From assembly GCA_031310005.1 (NCBI GenBank), contig CM062384.1, positions 2,914,001 to 2,978,000 on the forward strand: DNA of 64,000 bases, read 5' to 3'. The position numbers and the translations under genes are program-made. The notes beneath the pieces are model-generated. The model saw only the letters and a list, made by a program, of their open reading frames with translations. It was not told where the DNA came from and searched no databases. This document shows positions 34,969 to 46,901 of this stretch, piece by piece. Source of the stretch: Dactylellina haptotyla. Lineage: Eukaryota > Ascomycota > Orbiliomycetes > Orbiliales > Orbiliaceae. Numbering within the stretch: the stretch's first letter is position 1; every line of letters begins with the position of its first letter.

Positions 34969-37813
34969 ATGTCGTCGTACCGAGACGGGGCAGGGTACGG
35001 CCACGGCGGCTACCATCCCGAAATGCCACCCGCTCAGCTGGGCGATATCAGTATCGATCCCGACGAGTTCCCCGCCGTAGCCCAGCACCTCCAGCACCTT
35101 CATATCGGTAGCTCTCATCCTTCCTCCTCCTCAGGATCCACCGGATATCCCGAAGACGTAGCCCGCCACCTCTACGTGGGCCCGAACGGAAACCACTACT
35201 ACACCACCGATGTCCCCAGCTCCAGCGCTCCCTATACCGGTTACGGCTACATAGCCGCTCCTGAAAGCGGTTCCGCCCCCTCACATGCCTTCGCTGGAGC
35301 TCTCCGCAGCCCCGTAGAATCTGGATTTCACGGTATGGGTTATTTTGATAGTGCCTGGCCTGTATACCCCTCGTACCCCATGAACCCCGCCCCTTCTCCC
35401 TTAGCTTATAGCCAGCCGCCGAAACGCTACGCGATAACGTCTCCGGGTACACCAATCTCGAATTTCACCCGCCAGTTCCCACAGAATATGACTCCCATCC
35501 CCCAATCTGCGACGAGCGCGTTCCCACCACCCACGCAGCTATCGCTGCCACCCCCACCTTCACCCGCAGTTTCCTCGTCGAGCTCCGCGAAGCAAAGACC
35601 GGAAGCCCCATTCCCTCCCCCCAACAGGAGATTTAGCTACGATGACGGAACTGCTGCTCATCTACACAATCACATACGCAAAACGTACGAACAGTACATG
35701 CAGGATTACGAAGGTACGTCTAACGGCTTTTGGCCATTGCCTCTGATAAGGTTCAACACGAAACCAGAAGCGACTCTAGACGAATCCCTCGATCCGCATG
35801 TTGCTGCGCTCCTGTTGTACTAAGTTGCACCTTTCCCCCTTTTATAATTTCTTTTTGATTACGTTTACATTTATATATAGGCCATTGAGATTTTGGAAAT
35901 CATACGTGTGGACTGATTTGGTTTTATATATAGGTCGCGACGCCAGATATGAAATAGGACCCGATGGATACCCCATCCATGACGAGTCGAATCGTGGACG
36001 ACGTGCCGGACCGAACTACTACAAACCTTCTGGAGAGTATATAGTCCCCGCTGGAACCATCCCGCGAACCTCAACGAAAACCCCAAGCCATGGTGGTGAT
36101 GCCGGAGCTCGTAGACCAGGCATGGCAACAGCTGTTCATCAGTCCCGCCCTCCTAATTCACGACATAGCTCGTCAGAGAGCGGTGATGCTGAACCACCGT
36201 ATCGTGCCGGGGGGTATGATAATGAGTACAACGGCTCCGGTAGACCGGGACCTACAAAGTCTCGGCCTAACTCGTTCTCGTACAATCAAGCGGACGCGCA
36301 TCGCTATAGAATATCTGTCGCCCCCGAAGCCTTTGGCACCGATCCTAGAGGGTCTACGGGTTCGCTAGGCGGTTCGACGGGTAGCAGATTCCCAACGAAT
36401 GCTACCGCCGTTGTTCACCAACCTGATAGCAACAGGTATTATCATCGTGACAACTATGGGGACAGGAACAGTGGGTCCGCAATCGTCCATCCGTCGAGCT
36501 CGAGACCGGGCGGGCGTGCGTATAATTATGTCCCACAGCGCTCTCAGCCGGTCAACGAACCGGGCTATTCTTACTACCAGCCTCCCGAAGAGCGATCCGA
36601 ATTTGATGAACGGAGACGGCGGCACCGATCTAAGAGTCGGTATCGTGCGCACACCCCAGGGCCCGAATCCTCGGATCGACCCTCGACTTCTGAAGATGAT
36701 GGTAACGTGTACCGAATAACCGTCGCGAAGAGTCGACCTAGCTCGCCGTCGCCGCACCGACGTGCCAAATCGCGCAGGCGACGTGACTCTCCTTCGCCTG
36801 ATAGGTATAGATCGAAGTCCCGGATGCGGTCAAAATCGCGTGCTAGACCTGAGATTATCCAGGCAAGACCTCCGCGAGTCGATTCACCAGCCGGAGCTCC
36901 CACTGCTGGCTCTTCCCGGCCCAAAACACCAGTAATGGGTGCCGACGCCTCCGACCCAGAGAAAATCCATAGGCTGCGAGAGATTGATAGAGAGCTCGAT
37001 CGTATGGATAGGGAACGGGCGGAGCTGGAGAAAATGGAACGCGAGCGGGAGGTGATGATGGAGATGCATAGGAAACAGCAAGAAGAAGATCTTCTAAAGA
37101 AAGCTCAGGCTGGACAGGAAGGCGCTGAGAAGGAGAACGGCTATCGAAAACACCGGCAGAAGTCTCGCCATCGCGGACATGATTCGAGAAGCACTAGCAA
37201 CGAACGAAGCGAGCGCGATACCGATAGAGAAGAGCGCCGGGAGGAACGGAGGAGAGAACGAGAGAGAGAGAAGGAAAAGGAGAAGGAAAAAGACAAGGAA
37301 CGAGAGCGGGAGAAGGATAAGAGTCGAGGGGAGAAGGAGAGGGAGCGGGAGCGAACCCGAGATAGGAAAGACCGAGAACGCGAAAAGGAAAGCAGCCGAG
37401 AGAAGCAGCGAGATAGAGAGGCCGAACGGCTTCGCGAGAAACTGCGCGAGGAGGCACAATCGAAACCTGAACCTGCCAAAGTCACCGACCCGGCTCTTGC
37501 CAATCCTATGATCGAAAACCTCAACCCTCGGCGAGAGAGAGCCGGCATTCAACCAGGCCAGGTGTTTATCCGCCCTGATCTTCTATGTGCTATGAGATCT
37601 CTCAAGCTGTGCGTTGCCGAGGAAGATCCCTCGGATGACCATGCGCATAACCAGTTACTACGTCTAGATTGTGGACACGGATATCACGAAGATTGTCTCC
37701 GAACCAACGTTTCGAGTAGGGAGAGAATCCCGATGTATCAGGTTGACTTGGAGGCGGATAAGTTATGGTGCGAACGGTGTAGGGGTTATTTCGGGAAGAA
37801 GGCAGGGCGGTAA
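34969..37813 (+). CDS. Disordered Arg/Ser/Glu-rich protein with C-terminal RING-like Cys/His motif
   Basis: Two exons, 34969-35713 and 35934-37813, join in frame to 874 residues. The N-terminal 240 residues are Pro/Ser/Tyr/Gly-rich. The middle carries SR/RS-like blocks (RRAKSRRRR, RSKSRMRSKSR). A highly charged segment follows (Glu/Lys/Arg/Asp repeats, about residues 580-770), predicted as a long coiled coil or single alpha helix. The last 75 residues contain C-x7-C, then CGHGYHEDC and WCERC. The latter two match the C-x-H-x2-H-x2-C and C-x2-C half of a RING-H2 finger, but the first metal pair is atypical. A ubiquitin-ligase or RNA-linked role is possible but unproven. The 220-nt intron contains a second TATATAG acceptor at about 35875-35881, so alternative splicing is possible. 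Confidence 0.75.
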
Positions 37814-38615
37814 AACCAACCAACAGGTTTAAAACACTTCGTTACTCTTTTTTTACATCTCTTTTCTTTTCTTGGCACATATTTTCTGTTCTGTTGATAA
37901 GATAATTCGGAGTTTTTGTATCGTTTTATTGTTTTGTTTTTTTGTTGCGACGGGAAAGGGATGCGATATGACACGTACGAACGGATACGAATGGGATTAT
38001 ACGGATCAAGAGTGACTGACGGCTAATCGTGCGATCTTCCTTTTTGGTATTTTTTGGCAGTTCCATGTTCGATATGATCGATCGATCGATGTCTTGACAG
38101 CTCTTTGATATAGTCGTAGAGAAGATACAGGCGTCCAAAACTCCTCATTTGGCTCACTTTTTTCTGCATTGGTACTTCTATTTCTCAGCGGCAAATTTAT
38201 TTCCGTTTTTCGAGTTGTCTCTTTCTCTCTGCATACTGAGCTTCTTTTTACCCTATATGTTGCAGTATAGTCGTAGTAGCATTTTGTTGTGTCTGGTTTT
38301 CAATTTACACACACTACAGGTTTTATGGTTATTTTCTTGGCCTTTTTAGCTAGTTTCACGTATGCATAGTATGCTTTTTTTTGGTTTCAATCACTACTTT
38401 AAATGGGCTCCTTATAAGGAAGATAATATCAACGGTTTCTTCTCGGGATAAAATGTATGGACTAGGGAGGGTGACTATTAAAGTTTGAATCGAAGTACTG
38501 CTGGGAGGTGGTCAGTTTTTGGGACGAGAGTTGACCGCTATTTAGGCATTTAAAGTGGAAAATATTTCTAATATCTGGCTAGCCCTTTCTCATCAGAAGC
38601 ACCGGTAATCATGAT
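37814..38615. other. Intergenic, convergent 3' ends
   Basis: T-rich spacer between two converging genes, with a short GATC repeat (GATCGATCGATCGAT, about 38078-38092). No gene seen. Confidence 0.55.
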
Positions 38616-39422
38616 CTATAAGATATTCCTGTGATCGCTAGCGCTGTACACCTGCCTGTTCTCGCGGATGGGCTGGTGTTCATATATCACCCTTCCCTTG
38701 TCCAAATTGTTTAGGCTGAGCTGGGAAAGGTCAAAGAATGGCTTCTCCATCTCTTCTATGCCCGCCACAGCTGGCCCAATCCCTCCCCCAACAGAGGTCT
38801 CGCTCAAATCCAGCGGTTGTGTAAGTCGTGCGTAGGCAGATCTCCAGGACCTGGGGTCCGCAGATCTTGATAAATTCACTTCATACTTGAGCCGAATCGA
38901 AAATATGCCATCGGTTTCGACTATTAACGCCGCGCGGAAAGGATTCGGGACACCTTCTCGTGTCACATCATTCTCACTCAGACGCCATTCTACCGTCGAT
39001 TCTTCCAACACTGAGAGTATGCGGGCCTTCTTGATTCCAGTTCTTTCTGAATCTCTCTCGTACTCCGTATCTAAATTCGCATGTGCAGCGCCGACCATTG
39101 GTGTTTGTTGGACTGGCAGTATACTGGCTTTCCCTTCCCACGCATGAGGGTAGTAAGCGAGTATAGAAGAACCGTCTCCTCGCACAATCCTAAGTTCGAT
39201 TTCGGCATATTTAAAGCGGACTTGGTAGGCGGGGATGAAATTGCATTGAAGGACGACAAGACATGCTTTTTTCCCGCGATATCGTCCGTACCGCACGTGG
39301 GTTGCGGTAGTGGTGACTTTACTCTCTCTGATGAGCTGGACGCTGAAGGGTTGCTCGTCGCGATCCGCTAGTTCGGTGTCTGGCTCGAAGACGAGCTCGA
39401 TTGGGGATTTGATATCGGTCAT
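38616..39422 (-). CDS. Uncharacterised fungal protein, divergent partner of the CHAT gene
   Basis: A single-exon 268-residue soluble protein without signal peptide or membrane segment. Alternating hydrophobic segments (KKACLVVLQCNF, YAEIELRIV, FSIRLKYEV) suggest a beta-rich fold in the first 180 residues, and the last 60 are more polar. The stretch W146-R-L-S-E-N followed by G-V-P-N-P-F-R-A-A-L-I-V to residue 168 recalls an unnamed family common in Pezizomycotina with a W-x-L-x-EN ... G-(I/V)-P-x-x-(F)R-x-A signature. This is from memory and needs a search. It is divergent from the ZZ-CHAT protease gene, sharing a 557-base promoter region. That suggests co-regulation. A function as partner, inhibitor or substrate of the protease is inference only. 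Confidence 0.75.
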   Translation of the reverse strand: MTDIKSPIELVFEPDTELADRDEQPFSVQLIRESKVTTTATHVRYGRYRGKKACLVVLQCNFIPAYQVRFKYAEIELRIVRGDGSSILAYYPHAWEGKASILPVQQTPMVGAAHANLDTEYERDSERTGIKKARILSVLEESTVEWRLSENDVTREGVPNPFRAALIVETDGIFSIRLKYEVNLSRSADPRSWRSAYARLTQPLDLSETSVGGGIGPAVAGIEEMEKPFFDLSQLSLNNLDKGRVIYEHQPIRENRQVYSASDHRNIL

Positions 39423-39979
39423 TGGAAGTATATTGTACCAAAGTAAGACTAAAACGGCTGAGGGGGATTTAAGGAAGATCGATTTAGAAACCGAGCTTTT
39501 ACTTAGAGATTCATGTCAGGGGATAACTTATGTTTCTATACTATTGAGCATGCCAAGTTACACAGGATCCAAGTGGTATCGGTTAGATAGTTGCATCAGA
39601 AGCCTTGCAGCTCGGGTTTATACCTGCATGAATTAATGTGCCTTTGAACTGGGAATAATCACGTGATTAATTCAATCAGAAGGCTGTTCCTTTTCAGCTG
39701 TTATCCCGCCCCACACTTAGGTAGCCAATCGTGGTCTTTGTCAAATAGCTGAAGCTAGGTAGTGTTATTAAGTATCAAAGCTCATGAGGAGTTATATATG
39801 TTTAGTGTTTTTCGAAGTGGTGAATGCTCGGGCTTTTGTCCGCTCGTGTTCTAGACCTTCTCTTGCGGAACCTCACGCCCTCCTACTAAGCCATAAATTT
39901 ATAAATTGCATCCGAGAATCCTAAGATACATATATATTACCGAAGACAAAAGTGAGGCCTTGATTAGGTCTACTTCGCA
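39423..39979. promoter_or_regulatory. Shared divergent promoter region
   Basis: 557 bases separate the start codons of the 268-aa gene (minus) and the ZZ-CHAT gene (plus). It has no gene of its own and must contain both promoters. No specific operator was identified. Confidence 0.5.
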
Positions 39980-42900
39980 ATGGGAAACAGGGAGGTACAA
40001 GCCACGCCGTCTCTAGTAGGTGTTGTTGAACTGATATGCACTGTTGAGAATACCTACATCCATCAGAGCATCCAATGCGATATCTGCGATGACTCAAAGG
40101 TAGAACCACCTTTTATTCTTAAAAAATTGTTTTATTTAATGTGACATGCTTTTTATTAATAAATCGAATGTTAGTCAATTGTCGGTACACGGTTCCGCTG
40201 TTCCACCTGTAGTGATTTCGACGTGTGCTCTCAATGTTACCTTAGCGGGGCTAGCATCAGACATCATCCAAACCACACATTCTATCGGATACAATATCGT
40301 CGTCTATCCGTGCCGCCCGCCAACGGGGAAGATTTTGACCTGCTCCAAAGGTTTGGGCAGGGTACGGACAGCGAGTCCTTCTATTTGCATTTCCCCTGGT
40401 TTTTCGGGATCCCTATCTTTGAAAAGTTGATCGTAGGAACAGCGCATGAAGGCAGTTATCGCAACATGCTAACACAACTAGAAGGATATATGAGCGGAAT
40501 TGAACTGCAAATTGCATTGGATGGCGTTATTCGACAGTTTGCAGCTGAAGAGTGGAACTGGCGCCAAGTGCAGGACGACATCAAACCTCTTTTCGAGATC
40601 CAACTCCTTCGAGCACAATATTCTAGTTCCTTCCATGAATTGTATCGACGTTTAGAGCGGAAGGGTTTGGTACAGGGTGATCCAAAGGACGATGCGCAGG
40701 ATAACGTAACGCTTAGAAGGCAGCTCTTCAGTGCTGACCTTGATAAGGTTGCTGTTGGCAGATGCAAAGATGCGGCCGAATCATTTTTAGCAACCAGAAC
40801 GAGTTGTGGCATTGATCCCCGTGCGGTAGTATCGGACTCTACAGGTAAAATTTCTAAGTCTGCACGATATATCGAAATGCTTTCAAATGGTTTTGATGTG
40901 AGTAGATACCTGATATTTTGGGATAACTTTACAATAAACGCTAACAAATAATTGAGCCAGCTCAACTCAGCTGAGGTTCCAATATTAGAAGAAGTAGAAA
41001 CCCTACTGAAGCGCCGGAAGCCTGGCTCATTAGATCTTGAGGTGCGACCCTAGATAGGCTATACAAATCTGCTTACTTACGAGAGACTAGTGGTCGATAT
41101 CGAAGAGCATGAATAAATGGGAAGAGTACACATTGGCATACAAGCAGATTTTCACTCGAATAGTGGGTACCCTGATCATTACAATCTATATTTTAAATTT
41201 TGTATGAATAGTTGCTAAAATTCTCAGGAACAATACTTTTGCGATTTTGCAGATATAAATTGTGGAGGAATTTTGAAGGATACCCCCATTCAGAACACTC
41301 AACAATCAAAATCTCCGGACACAGTTTTAACGAGCTTTACGCGTCTTACTATACGCAGAGACTTCAAAGCAGCAACATCCATGATCCAAAATTTAAACCA
41401 TCTTAATCTTTACGATTTATTTAAATTAATACGTCTCTACGAGCTTCGTGGTGCTGTTTCGGATGCTCATCGTGTTGCGCAATCTGCTTCCGGCCTTTCC
41501 CGAGCGCCCGCCAACGATTCCAAGGGATTTCTTTCCCACGAATTATTTCAGCTTTGCGAAGCCTACTTTGCCTGTTTTGCCGAAGGTAAATGGACAACAG
41601 CACTGAGAGCAGCGACTTCTGCTCTAAATACCCTTGCATTAGCATCTGAAAAAGATTTGACATGGGAGAGAGTAAATATCCCAATAATAACTAACTTTGT
41701 TTTGGTTGTACTAACTAGAGAGTGATCCAGTGTGCCCTTGAGATATATTGCTACAAGATATTCCTGTTAGCTGCGAGTGACAAGGGTGATATATTAAATC
41801 AAGATTTCATATCAAATTTTGCAACGCGACTTCGCCAACTTCGATATTTTCTAACTAGAATACAAGCTTACGATTTGGCGTTAGATTCTCTCGAGGTAGA
41901 ACTAGAAGCGTGGAAACAAGAAATAACGGTCTTTGAACTTGAACAGACGGAATACCTCCATCATCGAAGGTCCTGTGCTCGTCAATCAAGACCTGTTATA
42001 GAAAGCTTTGCAGATTTTTTATCCACATTAACTATATCCGCAGGATGTGGGGGTCTCAATGAGTATCAGAATGCTGAGATCGAAGCCTCTGCAAGACTTC
42101 TACTGGGCTATGCTCTGGCAAAAAATCAGTTAGAAGACCCAGAGATTGTCTCGCAAGGCCAGATGCCGTACTGGTCCCACAAAGGCCCAGAGAGTGATAC
42201 CATGACAGAGAACCTCAATCGAGCTTGGGAACTATTCGGAATGTGCGACTCACCCCTAGGGCAAACTGAAATCGCAATGTTAAGTATGAAGTATCATGTG
42301 AGCCTCGATAACATAATAAAGCCACCGGAGTGGGAAGACATCGAGGCATGCTTTAAGAGTATGGGGTATTTTAGAGGCCTCATTAAATGTGCCGAATACA
42401 GAGCCGACGTTGAAGTTAACAGCACTTATAATTGCACTATTTCACCGTCGTTACAACCAACGGGGTCATCGTTTTACAAGCGACTCCTCTCAATAGCAAA
42501 AGAAGCTGGTGACAACCTATTATTTAGGATTTGCCAGGTTCGATCGATGCCAAACTGGGTTGAGAGCCCTACGTTTATCATGATTTGCGAGAACGTGTTT
42601 CATCCCAAAGAAGGATTTCTAAGTGACCAGTTGTTCCTCGAAGCTTCAAAACTTCTTGGCCAACTTTACGAGATCAACAATAATTTTTTCGAGTCCTCTG
42701 CGTTTGCGTTTCTGCACTTGCGAATTTCCTTCGCCCGCTCTGACCCCTTACTCATAGACTACGCTACGATGTTATACTTTCGATGCGTCGGTAACATGGC
42801 ATCAACGATCGATGACAAAGATCGCATCTATGAGATCGCATGTCTCGTTCTCTCCTTTGACAAGGTAGCCGCTCGAGTCTGTCACTCGATTCTGGGGGGG

Positions 42901-45128
42901 ATAGAAAATTGTACTCCGATTAATCCTGGAGGTCTTCCGATTGAGTCGTTGCTTTGGCCCGCGGAGGCCGTTCGGCATATTGTTGAGGATAATGGTGCCC
43001 AAACGATGTCGCCACAAGTGATATCGGCGGTATACAGGTCTTTGAAACTTGCCGTTGACTTACTGCTGCTACTGCCTGAAGCATTTCATGAAATATTTTT
43101 CTCTAAAATCTGTCACGCGCTCGGAAATGCCGGCAGGATGATAGCCAACCCAATGCTGTCGCTATATGGCTACGAGTTGGGTCGATCTAGACCCAATAAA
43201 TTTGATGGCTATCACGAGGCTGTCCTACAGCTAAATATTGGGAGACACTTGGCTTCATGGGTACATAACGACCGGCCGAACTTCGCAGGACTGCAGACTC
43301 TGGCGTTTGGTTATCTGGACGAAGCCCTCAATTTCTTTTGGGACGAAGGCGCTCGCCAGTCTTCCTATAAAAACGGCTTAGAAGCTAGCTTAGTTCTTGC
43401 CCGTGCGCATTTGGGAGAAGTTCAGTGTCTGTCTGAGGGACTTGATTGTGGTGAGGATACCGTGAGCGAGGACAATGTCATGACAACTGAACAAGAAACA
43501 AACAAGCAACGGTTGCTCGATCATGTTGAAGCAGGGCTGCTTGTTATTCGAAAAGCTGTTTCCAGGAAGTGAGTAAATTGTGGCAAATTTCGCTCGCGAT
43601 GGCTAGCATGTGACTAACTGCACGCAGTCTAACTCTTCGTCGGCGACTTTCCGGCTTACCTCCTATGCAAGCTCTAGAGAATAGCAGACTGCTATACTTT
43701 GGTGATATGGAAGAACTTTACTGGAATGAAGTGGGCCTTGAAATGGAAAGGTCTCGACTAACTGGAGATTTAAGATCTTGTCTGGTTGCAATCCAGAAAT
43801 GGAAAGCGGCTTCATTGCAAGATATAATATCTCAGCGGCTTGAGCCGGCTGTACGAGCTCCAAATAAGATAGTCCTTGAAGATATAGGGTCGACTGAGGC
43901 TACTTTTCCATCGGTGCTTAGTCTAGGAGACGAGCTGCCTATCTTTGAAGAAGAATCAATCTGGGCTATGGCGGAGCTGGCCGAGGCACATATTGATGAA
44001 GGAAGGAGTGTAATATTCGTGGATTGGGTCCGATGCTATGACGCTTTGTGCATAATTGCGTATAACGGGACCGAGGGACGAATAAAGAAAGCTCCCGTAG
44101 AGCTTGAATACCACAAGATAGAAGAGTGGGTACAGTCTGAGTTGGGGGTATTATCTCTTCACCAAGGCCGCACAGATCGACAACGCTTGCAAAAGTATAG
44201 TCGACTAAGAGAGCTTATGCCGATTCTCGAGGCATTACAGGGGTTTGTAAAACCTAATGACTTACTGGTTCTCTGCCCAAGCGGGATCCTCCATGCTGTT
44301 CCATTACAAGCTATTCCTTTTGGTCCTAAGAAAAGGCCCCTAATCGTGTCAAATCCGGTGGTTTTCTGTCAAAGCTTTTCGTTACTAAAGACTTGTGTTA
44401 ACAATGTTGAAAATTCTCTGGTCCTCAGCAGCATTCCCGCAGCCGCATTCACTCGTATCGGCTCAGATGACGTTCAAGAAGCGTCGCGTATGCACGAGAC
44501 GGCGAGGGACGGGCTTGCCAACAAATCATTCCAAGCATGTGTCTTGAGCGAGAAGGAAGTTACCCGTGCCGCCTTCATGTCCCAAGCGCGAGGAGTAAGG
44601 CTCCTGCACTACCACGGACATGCATATTTAGAAGCCGATCAACGCCGGGACCGAGCCCTGCGACTAGAGCCTCAATCTACCCTCACGGAATCACCTTTGG
44701 ACGACGGCCTCTTGAGCGTAATGGACATCTTTGAGCTCCGATTAAACACGGCTTTGGTAGTTCTCATGGCATGCGCATCTGGCGAAGACGACATAGCGCC
44801 TAACGATGATCCTCTTGGATTATTATCAGCATTTCTTTACGCCGGTGCGAGCAGCATAATTTGTACCCGGTGGCCTACACAAACTTCGGATGCTAGAGAA
44901 TTCGCAAAACGGTTTTATAATCATGCTTTCCGCGGCCGTAAAAATGGTGTTGTCAATATCGCTGCTGCGGTCCAGGCTGCCACTATTGAACTGTGGGAGT
45001 TGTGGGATGAAGATTATCCATATCATTGGGCACAATTCCAACTTCGTAAGTCACACGATAGCGGATAATCCAGACCAATCCTCTCGAGCTAACTTCTAGT
45101 AGATGGATCTTGGTTCGGCAAAATATAA
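39980..45128 (+). CDS. ZZ zinc finger - helical repeat - CHAT cysteine protease
   Basis: Eight exons join in frame to 1577 residues: 39980-40099, 40175-40897, 40961-41041, 41091-41162, 41228-41671, 41719-43568, 43628-45045 and 45103-45128. Residues about 28-75 form a ZZ zinc finger: CDIC, then CSTCSDFDVCSQC, then the His pair in RHHPNHTF. Intron 1 falls inside it and the join restores the motif. Residues about 330-1100 are helical and TPR-like in character. The C-terminal part from about residue 1190 is a CHAT (caspase HetF-associated with TPRs) domain. It carries the His motif LLHYHGHA (H1428 likely catalytic) and C1479 in VVLMACASG, followed by DPLGLLSAFLYAGASSII. The last exon adds LHGSWFGKI, the usual end of a CHAT fold. 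Both catalytic residues are present, so the protease looks intact. Cytosolic location is inferred. The divergent neighbour may be functionally linked. Confidence 0.85.
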
Positions 45129-46901
45129 ACGGTAGTCTTTTGCGTCGTGGAATGAGGTCTGTTCGAGATTGCGTTGTGCCCTCGCGGTAAATGTTTATAC
45201 GAGAACCCCAAGCATACTATGAAGGGTAGTCAAAACGAGATATATATCATATGGTACATCGGAACGGCTGAGAATAGTCTAACTGATTTGCTAATTGGAA
45301 AAAATGAGCTTAACTTGAGGCTAAACTGGCTTATCCCGATTCAAATTTGAGCTTCTGGAACGAAGGTCTTGGCTACGTAGGGGGTTGTTATCCTTCTTAA
45401 TAGCGACTTTTTTCATGAGTTTAGAAGGGGTTTCCCATTCATTTGACCTGTCAATAATCTCTGCGCAGGTCTCCAATAAAAGTCTTTAATTCAACAATAG
45501 ATGTTGCAAATTCCGCCTGGCTCGAACGATTTCCAGGAGTCGAGTTCGCTATTACAAAAGCCTAATCTTTGATAATTTAGCCTGATCAGCCGAGCTTATG
45601 GGGTTCTTTCCAAATATACAACTATAAAATAAATATCACAAAGATCTCTCTATCCATGGCTCAAAAAATGTAGATCTGGTGGAAACTCCAGGGATCCCAT
45701 CCGTTGTTTAATCTGTGGATCGTGACTAAGTCGCAATGGTACACGGGGTTTGCCGCCGAATGAAGCCCCCAAGCCCGTCTGTGATGCTGAGAAAGGACAC
45801 CAAGAAATCTATACGCCCTTGGCGCATATTTTGTTATATTCCGGAGTAACCAACACCATTATTACGACGTCTTGGCTAACAGATACCAAGGTTTCAGTAT
45901 TATTTCCAATATAGCCTGCCGCGGTGATTTCGGTCCGCAAACGTTAACATTGCTGACCGTCTTCCAAGAATACGTGAGCACAATTTTGCCAGCGAATGGA
46001 ATCCTTATGACCCATATCGCAGATTAGTAAAAACTCGGAATATACGAGGGAAAGAAGCTTATTTCAATATGCTAGTTAATATGGAGTTGTGTTGGTATAC
46101 GTACCGAGCGAAACAGTTCCATTTTATCTCTAGCCTTAAGGCGACTACTCTTCAAATCTCTCTAAGGTAGACCCCATGATTTATCTATGGCTCAGCTTTG
46201 CCGGTGGAGTTCACGGAAAATTACCCAATCTGGCGGGTTTCGGGATGTGAATCTGAGCTGCAACATTAGGATCTTAGGTAAGTCACTACGCCTCGTCGTA
46301 CCATGGTTCGTGTAATGTACAAGCGGCGCACGAACCCTGTCCCCGGATCAGTGGTTGGAATGAAGAATAATAGGTGGATTAAAATACAGCATTTGGATGA
46401 ATTACAGCGCACGGGACTATCAGCATATAGCTATCTTGACCGGAACTTGTAACCGATGCCTCTCGTCCGTGGATCATTTAGTTCGCTTAGACTTGGCGAT
46501 GATAGTAATGCGTCCGGTTAAAAGTCTGGTCCATGTTTCTACCTCCTGGGTACTTGGAATTTAACTATGTAAGTCTATGCGGGTCGGTTCAGGAAACCGA
46601 GAACCGTCGTATAGATGTCTCGGTAACCTTATTTGTAACCAACCTGGTTGGCTTTTAAACGACTCGGGCGACTTGATTCGCGGCAAAACGGCCGAACATG
46701 TCCGCCGATTGTAGGCATATCAGAATACTGGTCAATATTTCCGAGTCTTCATCGAGTCATTTCTAGAGGGAATTATCCTCTGTTTGACTGCGAGGAAGAG
46801 AAGTACCTCTATTATAAAAGGGTGAGTCTCGAATCAACTCTCGCCGTGCTATTCACAGCAGATCATAGCACGCATGTTTGGTCTGGATCACATCCCTCGC
46901 C
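45129..46901. other. Intergenic with decayed CHAT fragment
   Basis: 1.8 kb between the CHAT gene and the lyase. Apart from the CHAT-like relic listed separately I see no gene. The last few hundred bases should hold the lyase promoter. Confidence 0.45.
45730..46030 (+). pseudogene. Relic of a second CHAT-type protease domain
   Basis: The frame around 45742-45910 reads VCDAEKGHQE, then PLAHILLYSGVTNTIITTSW. It matches the CHAT segment around the catalytic Cys (C-x-T/A-x-KG-x-QE ... HLA..LL..G...II.T.W). After a stop at 45911, a second piece (about 45941-46030, NVNIADRLPRIREH ... WNPYDPYRR) resembles the C-terminal helix and WAPF-like end of CHAT domains in another frame. No His half and no upstream exons are recognisable. 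The KG-x-QE variant differs from the intact neighbour (ACASGEDDIAP). The relic therefore probably derives from a different CHAT subfamily rather than a recent tandem copy. Similarity is short and judged by eye. Confidence 0.4.

Noticed and set aside
34576-35118. 180-codon minus-strand ORF
   Set aside because: Antisense to the 5' leader and first codons of the RING-like gene; Arg/Gly-rich with no domain.
37094-37552. Long minus-strand ORFs (135-152 codons) antisense to the RING-like gene
   Set aside because: They are mirror translations of the Glu/Arg/Lys-repeat coding region (giving Ser/Leu/Phe runs), a codon-bias artefact.
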